DNA of 64,000 nt from Gamsiella multidivaricata (lineage: Eukaryota; Mortierellomycota; Mortierellomycetes; Mortierellales; Mortierellaceae): the NCBI RefSeq assembly GCF_025024155.1, contig NW_026251740.1, forward strand, positions 310,001 through 374,000, given 5' to 3'. Both the position numbers and the translations under genes were made by a program. Shown one piece after another: positions 47,551 through 58,200 of the stretch. A model generated the notes under the pieces. That model searched no databases, was not told where the DNA came from, and saw nothing but the letters and a program-made list of their open reading frames with translations. Numbering within the stretch: the stretch's first letter is position 1; each line of letters opens with the position of its first letter.

Positions 47551-48836
47551 GCGAATATTCCGTTCCAAGATCCCAAGATAATATTTATTTATATAGTCCC
47601 CTTTGATCAGTCTGTTTTTTTACCCCGCCTCTTTCTTCAGCCCTACTTTCCCTTTCCTTTAACCGCCCCTTTCTTGAGTCCCTACTTTTCCTTTTTTTAT
47701 TCCGTATAAAGCTCCAACTTCGATATCATTGGAAACACGTTTTTCACTTTTGTGGTGCCAATATGGACGCACGTCTCGTGTATGTTAGACGATTTTATAT
47801 AAATAACTAGTTTGTGGCAGCTAAGCGTTCATAGCTTCCTATCAGTGAGCTGAGTTTAGACCGTCGTGAGACAGGTTAGGTTTACCTGCAGGCAATGGCC
47901 CGAAGCTGTCATCCGTTGGATTATGGTTGAACGTCTCTAAATCAGAATCCGTGCTAGGACGCGACGATTACCGCCTTTTCCGATTTTTAGTTGAATTTGA
48001 ATAGACCCTCGGGTCCTGAATCATACTATGTGAGGTCGTCTTGTGGAGCGGAAAGGTTTCATGAAGGCGCCTGCTGATTGTGCCATATAGGACAGATGCT
48101 TTACTAGGTTCACGCTTAATAGAAAAGACCGTCCGGCGACCTATATACCTATATAAAGGGGACCGGACAGTGCTATTAAAGATCCCCCTGTGGTACTGAG
48201 CGCAGGAGGCCCTTGAGAGAGTATGGTTAAAATACAGGGCTGCCTGTAGAATTCGGACCTTGTCTCTTTTCTTGGTTTGGATATCGACAACAGCTTGGTT
48301 GTTCGAATATTGGCTTTTACCGGTTCATTGCTGCAGACTTCTTCAACTATTTCTACACCAAACTATCACCACTCCTTTCAACCAACCAACATGGAAGATC
48401 AGCCTAAAACTTCCACACCTCTCTTGTCACACGTCTAACTGTCATTGGATAGCAAGTGTAGGCCTCGGTTTAGAAAGCTCCCAAGGAACAAGCAGTTATT
48501 AAAGTGCTATCGGGTTTGACTTGTGGACAGGCATGGAACTATCAAAAAAACCCTTTCCAGCATCTCAAGTATGTTTCTCTGAAAAGAAGCCCTGTGGAGA
48601 CTGCAAATAGCTCCCAAGGCCAATTGTATTATTCTGAACATGGCAATACAGCGTAGAGATGGTTTTGAACAATTGAAGACAACTTTAGTTTAGACTTACA
48701 TATTATACATCTTCCCTTTATTTCGTCTTTAGAAGAAATCGTGGCGAGCCTTCTTAATGATATAATAGCTTCACTTCTCAGCATCCTTCTCAGCATTAAC
48801 GTCCAATCTCCGAGGTTTCTAGGATGTCATTGTCAT
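47551..48836. other. 1.3-kb spacer with a second TATA module, no clear gene
   Basis: Between the secreted-protein gene and the acyl-CoA synthetase stop. A TATATAAAGGGG block at 48150 resembles the one at 46648. About 240 nt after it, an ATG in good context (CCAACATGG, 48391) opens a 15-codon frame (MEDQPKTSTPLLSHV). I could not extend it by splicing. It may be the remnant of a short secreted-protein-type gene. Confidence 0.4.
48150..48157 (+). promoter_or_regulatory. TATA box without an assigned gene
   Basis: TATATAAA followed by GGGG, matching the module upstream of the secreted-protein gene 1.5 kb away. Confidence 0.4.
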
Positions 48837-51169
48837 CTACGACAAATTCAGGAGCGCACGAGAGCGTTCACGCATAATGTTCTTTTGGATCTTGCCCGAA
48901 GGTGTGGTAGGGAACTCGGTGTGGTCAACCACCAATAAGTAACGGGGTACCTTGTAGTGCGCAATCTTGCCCTCGCAAAACTTCTGGACCTGCTCCAGAG
49001 TGACCACATGACCCTGCTTAGCCGCGACCCATGCACACACCTGCTCCCCGTAGCGCTTGTCGGGGACGCCGATGACGGACACATTCTGAATACTCTCCAT
49101 CCCGAACAAACAGTTCTCTACCTCAACCGGATGAATCTTTTCGCCCCCGCGGATTACTACCAGGCGACAATGGGGGACAACGTTGGTGGAAGGTTAGTTC
49201 CGAGCTCAGCCGATATGAGCCTTTTTTCAGTTATTTCTATTTGATACTTCTCTTGGACGTACCCATGTCCTTGATGCGGCCATCAATCCTGCAAAAGCCG
49301 CGCTCGTCGAGAATGGCTGTATCGCCAGTGTGCATCCAGCTCTCTGAATCCACAACTTCATCCGTCTGAGCCTTGGACTTCCAGTATCCGCCTTCCATCA
49401 CAGAGTAGCCACGCGTGCAGAGCTCTCCTGACGTGTTGACAGGCACGGTTTCGCCTGTTTGTGGGTCAACGACTAGGTGATTGTAAGCAAGTAAAAAAAT
49501 AAACATAATGTTATACACTCTGGACCGAATGATAACTACAATAAAGAAGTAACAGCGGCTTGTACTGTTATCACGTACCCTTGGCTTCCAAGTGGGGCAT
49601 GATACGACCAACAGTCTCGCACCGGTCCTGGAGTGCATCGGTCGTGCGCGTCATAAAAGACACGGGTGAGGTCTCTGTCATGCCATAGCAGATCGTGAGC
49701 TCCGTCAGGTGCATCTTAGTCTGCACGTTCTTCATGACCTCGATTGGGACCGGTGAGCCGGCGGCAATACCTGTGCGCAGTGTCGAGAGATCATATTTGC
49801 TAAAGTTGGGATGGTTCATTTCCTCCAGCAACATGGTGGGGACTCCATGGAGGGCTGTGGCACGCTCTTCATGAACTGCTCTCAAGGTTGACTCTGGGCA
49901 AAAAGACTGTGAGGGGTAAATGATACCAGTCCCGTGGGTCATGGCTGCCATGCTGGCGAGAACCAGTCCAAAGCAATGGAAAAGTGGGACGGGGCAGACG
50001 AGAAGGTCCTTTTCTGTCAGCCGCATGTTGTCACCAATAAAGATGCCGTTGTTCAGGATGTTCCGATGCGACAAGGATACTCCTCTAAGTATGATTGAAC
50101 CGATCAACAGTATACGAGTCAATATCGTATTATATAGTCCAGCCGATCAAAAAACATCTCGGGTTCTTACTTGGGCAATCCTGTAGTGCCACTGGTGAAC
50201 TGAAGATTGATAATGTCCCGGTTGTTGATGCCGAGTCTCTCCTTTTGCAGGGACTCATCCACTGCTATGCTTCGGTTCTTGACCAACAAATCCTGGAATT
50301 TTGTTAGGCCCTTCAAGCGAGCTGTCTCAGGGACGTCAGATCCATTGTCGAACATGATGACTTGGCGAAGCGAAGGGATATTCGCGGTGGCGAGCTCATT
50401 TGGCGACTGGTACTCGAGCTCCGGCAGGAGCTCGAGCAACATCTTACTGTAATTGGACGACTTTAGGCTGGGCACGCAGACGAGCGACTTGCACTCTACC
50501 AGCGACAGTGTCTGAAGTAATTCCTGCTTGCGGTATCTATTGCAGGAGTGAGCAATTGGCGTGTCAGCAGACCATTACGGACTCAACTAGCGCAACATTA
50601 GAGTGTATCGAATCATGAAAGTCGCGGCGTTGTGGTCTTACGCAGGATTAAGAGTAACGAGAATGATGCCTGACTTTGCAGTAGCGTACTGAAGTGTTGC
50701 CCAAGCACTGTTGTTTGGCATCCAGATACTATTATCGAGAACAGTAAAGTAGGATTGCGGTTATAATGAGACACCAACTATGCACACAGGAGTTGCTCCA
50801 GAGCGGCAACTGAATTTAGACTAACGCGAGTCGATCTCCCTTTCGAAGGCCAGATTGATAGAGACCACGGCAGAGACTGTCGACCTGCTCGCCAAACTCC
50901 CGGAAGGACCAGTGCAGGTCCTGCTCGTGTTTGACGACGAGTCCGGGGCGGTCGCCGAAGCGGTCGACGACGTGGTCCCAGTATTTGCCAATGGGGTCCT
51001 CGCACAGCTGGCGTGCATCGACCGTGGCGCCCTTTACATAGGAGAGCGGAGAGCTTTTTTCGGACTGAGCAACCGCGGAGAGGGATCGGAGGCCGAGTCT
51101 GAGGCAGGACTTGGTCGCGAGCGAGGCATGCCTTGGAATGAGTCTTGAGGATGGGTTGATGATGAGCAT
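48837..51169 (-). CDS. Mitochondrial acyl-CoA synthetase, ACSF2 type
   Basis: Six exons on the reverse strand: 51169-50826, 50728-50642, 50536-50171, 50084-49579, 49472-49263, 49156-48837, giving 610 residues with all phases consistent. The N-terminus is a basic, Ser-rich presequence (MLIINPSSRLIPRHASLATK), so mitochondrial import is likely. Adenylate-forming motifs are FTSGTTGLPKG across the exon 3/4 junction, YGMTETSPV, MHTGDTA, GRIKDMVIRGGEKIHPVEVE, and the catalytic-lysine motif PTTPSGKIQKNIMRE near the C-terminus. It activates a carboxylic acid, probably a medium-chain fatty acid as in ACSF2, to its CoA thioester via an acyl-AMP. The sequence GDRLAIWMPN, joined at a GTTAGT donor, confirms the first splice. 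Chain length preference cannot be read from sequence. Confidence 0.92.
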
Positions 51170-51816
51170 TGATGTGAAGGAGTGTGAAAGATGAGTACAG
51201 TATAGACCTATAGACCAAGAAAGTAGAATAGTTTAAAAAAAAAAAAAAAAAGAAGAGTGGGGAGGTTGGCCTGTTTAGTCTGACCGGACAGCGGCGGAGG
51301 AGGGAGGGGAAGAGTGGGAGGACAGATGGATAAGAAAGAAAGAAAGAAAGGAAGGAAGGAGGATAGCTAGGCTGGGCTGGAGGAGCCAGGGGCCATGGGG
51401 CGTATTTATACTCTCCAGGCGTCTTCTTTCTCCACAGGGACACCGCCTGGGGACAGGACTGCAAACGCAAAGTGTGGGAAAAAGAGGGCGGGACAGGAGC
51501 AGGCTCGGGGTCCCCCGCATCCCCCCAGGGCGTGGATGCCACCGCCACACACCTACGCGTTGCTGCGTGGACATCTGCCCTGGGGAGCCGAGCCTGCCCA
51601 GGGGCCCCCAAGGGGCAGATCCACGAAGGAGGCGAGACTCCCGTCATCATGGGCTCCTTGGCCGCCTCGGCGCAACGGCAGGGTAACTGGCCCATGGTTT
51701 GGGTTCATTGTTTGTCCGTGGAGATGCTTTATTGTGCCGTTTAAGGTTCCCTCCCCCACCCATGACTGACTCGGCTCCCCCCACACGCAACCTTACTTTC
51801 TCCCCCGATACAACTC
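51170..51816. other. Acyl-CoA synthetase promoter and acetyltransferase 3' flank
   Basis: 647 nt with an A-run (51234-51251), a GGAA/GAAA-rich purine stretch (51292-51370) and GC-rich sequence beyond 51440. Long frames on the reverse strand here are translations of purine/pyrimidine-rich DNA with no domain. Confidence 0.5.
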
Positions 51817-53023
51817 TCACGCCGACAAAGCTCCTCCCTCCACAACAATGCTCGGCAGTGCCTTCCCTCCCCTCTTCCTCTCCGCAATCAGCTCCTCCAG
51901 CCGTCTCTGTCGTCCCTGTGCCTCCTTCCGCGCCTGCTCTGCCGTCGTTGCCTCGGCTGTGGATGCCACGTCCAGCCCCCGTCGTCCATCCCTGGTCTCC
52001 TCCCGTCCGAACCAGTCGTCATCCGTCATCGAGTAAAAATACGTGTGGCGCCAGGTCCCGTCCGAGTGGATAATGTGCTTGCGGTGCAACCCGTCCAAGT
52101 CAAAGCCGAGCTTGGTTGCCGCCTTTTGGGATGCAATGTTCTCCGAGTGTGTCTTCCACTGCACTCGGCCCGCCTGCAGACGCTCGAACGAAAACCGGAG
52201 CAGCGCGTACGTCGTCTCCAACATCACAAACGTACTCTGGACTGCAGGATGAAACCAGATGCTGCCCACCTCAAAGCGTCGAAAGGGCAAGGAAATGTCG
52301 AGCAGGCAGATCGATCCACACAGCACCCATTTCTTCTTTTCTGGATCTTCCCTCGGGTGTGCAGAGACATAACAGACCCAATTGAAAAAGTCCGAGGACT
52401 GGCAAAAGCGTTCCTGGATCTTATAAAATTCCTCATACGTCTCAAGGGCTCCATGCGGCATGTAATTGAATAGGTAAGTGTGGTTCTTGTACACTTCCCA
52501 CAGCAGTGGAGCATCCCGATCGAGCTAAGAGTGGGCGGGTGGGCGGGTGAATGATGGGTCGGGAGGAGATGGAAGGACGCATCAGAGAATGAGTACGCGG
52601 AAGCACACATCAACGAAAACGAACAAGTGATAAGAATGCGGTCAAAAAAAAAAAAGCGCATAGGAGTGAATGGTTAAAGCAGTGGCATGGGCAGTATGTC
52701 GATTGCTGTGCCTGGATATCCGAAACATAGCCAGTGCAGTGACTAATGCAATGAGGCTCAGGTATATCTATCGTACATGTGTGGATCTTCAAGAGACCGG
52801 CAGCAAAACACCATGCACCGCCTTCAAATGCGCGCATAGCAGACAGGATACAACAATCTGCTGTACCAAACGCCTACACACAGACAGTCTACACACGCAC
52901 CTGGATGGGCTGCAGAAGGATCTGATCAGTCTCGATCCTGGTCCCACTGTGGATACCGAGCGTCTGTTGTGAGTACTCAGACGAGGGCAGTTGAGTGTAC
53001 TTGATCAGCTTGGTCAGGGTCAT
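51817..53023 (-). CDS. GNAT-family N-acetyltransferase, RimJ/RimL type
   Basis: Two exons on the reverse strand: 53023-52901 and 52524-51817, giving 276 residues; both splice sites are phase 0. The intron (52900-52525) is 376 nt. The protein reads IETDQILLQPIQLDRDAPLL at the junction, then ICLLDISLPFRRFEVGSIWF, HPAVQSTFVMLETTYALLRF, and RVQWKTHSENIASQKAATKL followed by GFDLDGLHRKHII. The order (strand 4 I-W-F-H-P, long helix, NIASQKAATKLGF) is the RimJ/RimL acetyltransferase fold, where the N-x-x-S-x-x-x-x-x-K-x-G-F stretch contacts acetyl-CoA. Fungal relatives include uncharacterised acetyltransferases of amino groups or small molecules; the substrate is unknown. A charged helical tail (about 215-260, with RKEAQGRQRRLEELIAERKR) follows the domain. 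Confidence 0.88.
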
Positions 53024-53398
53024 GTTTGGTGGCGTAAACCTGGGCCTGATCGAATGAAGATGAGAAGAAGATGAGAAGAAAAAAGAATGAGGAAAATGGA
53101 AGGGAAATGATCTCTCTTGCAGACCCGATGCCCTTTTAAGCTATGAGTATTTGTGTGTGATATGGAGCAAGACATGCTTTCGCAAAAATAATAAAAATCG
53201 CCACCGCCGCTTTGCCGAACCAATAGCACCCGCATCGATCTTCAATGAGTATAATAAACAGGGCGCCGCGAATACGTCAGACCAGAGCACCTGCCAAAGC
53301 TAAAGAGGTAAGGCTGACACGATGCAGTTACGCTGCGCAGAATATCTCAGAATATCTCTTTTTTTACTATTTCGATTTGACTAGGTTCCTGTTCTGAG

Positions 53399-54796
53399 CT
53401 ACTTCTCGCCAAAGGAATAGGCACTCTCGGACAGACTCAGGAAAAAGTTCTTATGAAGGATCTTGGCCTTGTCCTCGCCAGCTGCCCCCAGCGCGACATG
53501 GAACGGCAGCAAGTGATCCAGCGATGGATGAGCAGACCTCAAGTACTTGGACTGCGCCATCTCATTGATCGCTGCCACTCGACGCTCGCTCTCAGACTGG
53601 TTATTCGAAGAAGAAAAAAGAGTTGACGTGTTGGTTATTGGTCTGCCCCATAGAATGATATGGGAATAAGGGAATACATCAATGATCGCCAGGTATACAT
53701 ACCTCCGACAGCGCGACTTTGTCTAGCAAGGCATCAAAGGGCGCAACATAAGGTGCCACTTTGGTTCCTGATCGCATGTACGTGCCCAGATCCCGCAGGT
53801 TATGTACGGCTGTACCACTCGCCACAATCAGCACATTTTCCTCACGAAGTTTTGTCAATGCCTGACCAAGCTTGTAATGGTACTCAAAGGTCTTCTCCGT
53901 CGGCTGGTCTCGCATGTCTGCAAGCGACATCTGAACAATAGGAATCTCGGGCTTAGGCAGGATGCGTAAGAGCGGCACCCACACGCCGTGATCGATTCCT
54001 CTCTTTGTTTCTGCCTCTGCTGGGATGTTTGCCTAAATTCAAAAAGAAACAAGTTGACAGATCAGAGTTACCGGAGGAATACAAGACGTCTCTATTTCCA
54101 CAAATGATAACGAGTCCAGACAACTTACCTCACTTAGGAGCTGCAGGACTCTGTTGGCCAGCTTGGGGCTACCCTTGGATGGATATTGCAACTTGTACAT
54201 AAAGTCGGGAAAATTGTAAAAGTCGTAGTAGAGTTTGTTCTCCTCCGATGTGCGGACTCGGATTATACCTTGATCGCCCTCCCAATGACCCGAGATCACC
54301 AGAATCGACGCCGGGGTTGGATCCGAGAGCGACGTCCATTTTTTACCGAGCTCTGCGAAAAAGTCGGCCGTAACCGATTCATCGACCGCCTGGTTGGGGC
54401 CTGCAAGGAGCACATCATTAGTTTTGAGTGTCACGCCATGGTATTGTACTCTTTACAAATGAAAATCGTATTAGACGGTATTGAAGCTTAGTTCTTACCA
54501 GCATGAGAGATAAAGTAGACAGGAAGCTTGTCAGACATGGTTGACGAAGATGTGGTTGTTGATGACGATAATGAAGAGGATGGCTGGATATGGCGGATGT
54601 CTTTGGAGTGGTCAAAGGAGGTGGAAGGAGCATGTTTACTAAGTGTTCTCACGGTCGCGAGGGACAGTAGGCGCGTGGACAGAGCAGAGAACATGTCCTG
54701 GAGAGACGAATGATGACTGCGAGTGTTGTAGCAATCAAAGGCCAGGGCGAGGAGCAGTGCGACCGTAACGTGGAGTGCGATATGGATCACCTTCAT
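53399..54796 (-). CDS. LigB-type extradiol dioxygenase (4,5-DOPA dioxygenase family)
   Basis: Four exons on the reverse strand: 54796-54499, 54400-54129, 54032-53703, 53596-53399, giving 365 residues with consistent phases. Family motifs are PVYFISHAGPN, ILVISGHWEG, DHGVWVPLLRILPKPEIPIV and NVLIVASGTAVHNLRDLG; the His residues in SHAG, GHWE, DHGVW and VHN are the expected metal-site and catalytic positions of class III LigB enzymes. Such enzymes open catechol rings with O2; relatives act on DOPA in pigment formation, but the substrate here is unknown. The first ATG (54796) adds about 87 residues before the domain, with a hydrophobic stretch (VIHIALHVTVALLLALAF) that could target or anchor the protein. 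A second ATG in MSDKLPVYF would give a cytosolic 278-residue form, the usual family length. Confidence 0.88.
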
Positions 54797-55249
54797 CCTT
54801 CCCTTCTATGTTCCCCCAGACTATTTTTTTTTTATTATTATTATTACCTTTTTTTTTTTTTTTTGCAAGCTGTGTGTGATTACCAGGAAAGGTGCGATGA
54901 TACTCAAGATGAAGAACGATGTAAATTTGATAGAGCAGAAGGAAATGGGTCCAGATGCGTGCTCCTTTTATGCAGAGTGAACATCGCCGTTGCCATTAGT
55001 AATTTCGCCCATTGCAGTGGCTGAACTGGCAACTTTCTTGGACTGAAAAAGTAGGTTGGGCGAGTGGCGTTCCGTTCTTTGTCATCTAAACATCTATCTT
55101 CAGGTACCGGCACTAGCAGCAGCGGCCGTATCTTTATTCAATTGAAAGCAAATGTACCGGTATATATATGTATATAGGAAGGGTGTATTTGTCATCATAC
55201 AATACTCGTAACAAATCAACCAGAAAAAGCAAAAGATAGGGCAACGGGG
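54797..55249. other. LigB gene upstream region and Ssd1-like 3' flank
   Basis: 453 nt with T-rich tracts (54821-54864). It contains a short TA repeat (55161-55178) close to the Ssd1-like stop codon. No supported frame. Confidence 0.5.
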
Positions 55250-58200
55250 CTAGGAAGACGAATGAGGTGCATTTGCATCTGGTGCAGCATATGGGTTCAC
55301 CGCAACAATCTTAATCACAGGCAGCGAAACGGTTGTGTCTGCAGTGATCAGCACCTTTACATGGCTGAAGATGCGAATCCTCGTCAGTCGTCGCGCCTCG
55401 TCTTCGGCCTCGTCCCCTTCCTCCTCTTCCTCTGCATCCGCCCCATTCGAGCCATCTCCTGAAAGGCCTTCGTTGTCATCGTCATAATCACTCTCGTCTT
55501 CAAACAGACCACGCTCATCCTCATACGCATTCGTGGCATCATCTGGATGGTCCATCGCATCCGAGCTGCCTGCATGGGCCGGTACCAATGTGGACAGGCG
55601 ACGGTCCTTGTCGTCTCCCTTGGTCGAAACAGGGTCTTCCTCGACAATTGGCTTGAAGGCTTCCGTGCTCCAGTACAGCTTTAGTGTCTCTGAGGATTTG
55701 TTCCAGGCATGGCGTTCCACTGGCAACTGGTCCACATGCACTCGTTTTTCCAAGCCGTACTCTGGGACAAGAACATCAAAGGCTGAGTCCAGCACTTGAA
55801 CGACTATTGCATCCCTGATCACCATTCCTTTGGACTCTGTCATATTCCTGAGTAGTACGCTGAGGTATACATGGCTACTCTGCTCCTGCGCCAGCTTCGC
55901 AGCGTCCCTCTTGATGTTACAGAGATTTGCGCATTTTTGACACGACTCCTTTGTCAAGTAAAATTTTGAATCTATATAAAAGGGTAGTTTGTCAGGAAAA
56001 ATATTCATGCGGGGCAAATATGAAAGCCATGAAAATGATATAAGAGCAAACATACCTCCTGTAAGAGACGCTTCAAGCATGCGATGCACGATAACATCCG
56101 CATATCGACGGATAGGGGACGTGAAATGGGTGTACAGGGGAGCATTCAAGGCATAATGATGGTACTTGTCGGGACTCAACATGCCGCTGCAGATATACTT
56201 GGCTCGTTGCATGGGCTTGATCACTAGCAAACGGACCACCTTGCGCACATCTGAATCTTGAATTGCATCCAAAGACCGTTGCAGCGCTCCAGAGCTGGAT
56301 GCATCCAAATCCAACCCGATCTTCTTCATATGCGAGATAAAGTGCATCATCCTCTTCTCGAGCGGATCCTCATGACGACGCAACAGAGCCTGCTCAGGGA
56401 AGGACTCACAGATCTGCTTCGCGACGCTCATATTAGCAAGCAACATAAACTCCTCGATCAGCCTGTTGCTCTCCTTGAGCTCATACACGGAGACATCCAG
56501 CGGGTTGTTGTTTTCATCCGTTTCGAAAGACAGCCTAATTGAGTTGATCGACAACGCGCCGTTCTCAAATCTCTTTTGGCGAAGGACTTGAGACAATTTC
56601 TACGATCAGCAATGAATAATAAATACAAGGTATATCGATGAGTAAACTTGCATTCATACAAGGATTGACACCTCCTTACATCGAATAGTAAACCATGACT
56701 TACAAAAAAGATCTGAATGTTTCCTTCAACCAACGAGCGCGATTGACCAAACACCTCAACCTTGGGATCCAACGAGCCCGTAGTGATCACCTTCTGAGCA
56801 TCATCGTAAGACAGCTGGGCACAGGATCGGATGACCGACTTTGAAAATGAAGTGTCCAGGATCTGGCCGTCCTCCGTCATCTTCCAAAAAACAGAAAAGG
56901 CTAGGCGGTCGACATTGGCTGTCAAACTGCAAAGGTCCTCACAGAGAACATTTGGGAGCATTGGAATGGCCTTTTGGATAAGATAAACCGTTGTCGCTCT
57001 GGCTTTCGCCTCCCTGTCCAGAGCAGACCCAACCTTGATGAAGTGCGACACGTCCGCGATATGAACGCCAATCTCCAACGTTCCGTCATCGAGGCGAGTG
57101 CATGAGACTGCGTCGTCCAAATCCTTGGCGGTTGCCGGGTCGATCGTAAAGATGCAGTCCTTGCGAAGGTCGCGACGTCGGCTCAGTTCCTTTTCCGGGA
57201 TAACCCAAGGGATCTCAGGAAGGCATTTCTCGACCTTTTCTCCGAAAGCAGTTGTTATAACATTATTATTGGCCAGGAGCGCCTCCGTCTCAATTTCAAT
57301 GTTTCCAATATCGCCCAGTTCCCTCTCCAACTGTCCAAAGGGATGAAGCGAGCTCAAAGGCCAGCGCTTGATTGTCGCCACAAACAGCTTCTGGATATAA
57401 GATGAATGATTCTCCACAAAGTCCGCAGGGGCTTGGTCGATGGGAATAGCGATTAACGGGACGCGTTTGTCGGTCTAGAAGAGGCAACATATCGCACGTA
57501 CGCGTGTCAGAATGGGTTCCGCAAAAAAATGCGGGGGTAATTCAAAGACAACCTCGAGAACTTACTGGCTTGAACCAGACTATACGCGGTTGGTCCTTTT
57601 GATCATCCTCGTCCTGCTTCTTGCGTTCAGTCTTCTTGCCAGAGCCACTAGGGCGTTGCAAAGTCAGCGTGCCCGAAAACATCTGGGACAACGAACGCTC
57701 GACAATTGACACAATGCGTCCGCAGTACTTGGGCTTTAACTCTTCAATATCTACTTCATCTGCATCCTCAGCATCTTCGACCCGCTTGGGCTTCTTCTTG
57801 TCCCTGTTGTTATCTCCCTTCTGCTGAGGCAACTCCTCGGGGTCGAAAAGCTCGATTCCAACAACATCACCTTCGAGTGCACGGTTTCTGTCTTTGCTGC
57901 CACAGATATAAACGTCGCCGTCGGGAAGCGTGTCGACCGTAACATAGGCGTCAGACCGGTTGCGCTTGTTGATCCTCAGAACTCCCTGGACGTACTTTTG
58001 CTTCTGTCTTGTCAATAATGAATGAAAGTCAGAGTACGTCAAATGGGCTGTGAACAGAGCACGACGGCCACCTGCAGTCTCCTTCAGGTTGATGCTGTCT
58101 CTCCTAGAATGTCCGTGGGTTGCCGCAGGGGTAGCTATGCACATGCGCCGGGAGAAACGATAAACGATACGTTAGGCAGTTAGACAATATACGCCATGCC

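Noticed and set aside
48260..48502. Hydrophobic 80-codon frame after the orphan TATA box
   Set aside because: It begins at a non-ATG codon and the better-placed ATG at 48391 is in another frame that closes after 15 codons.
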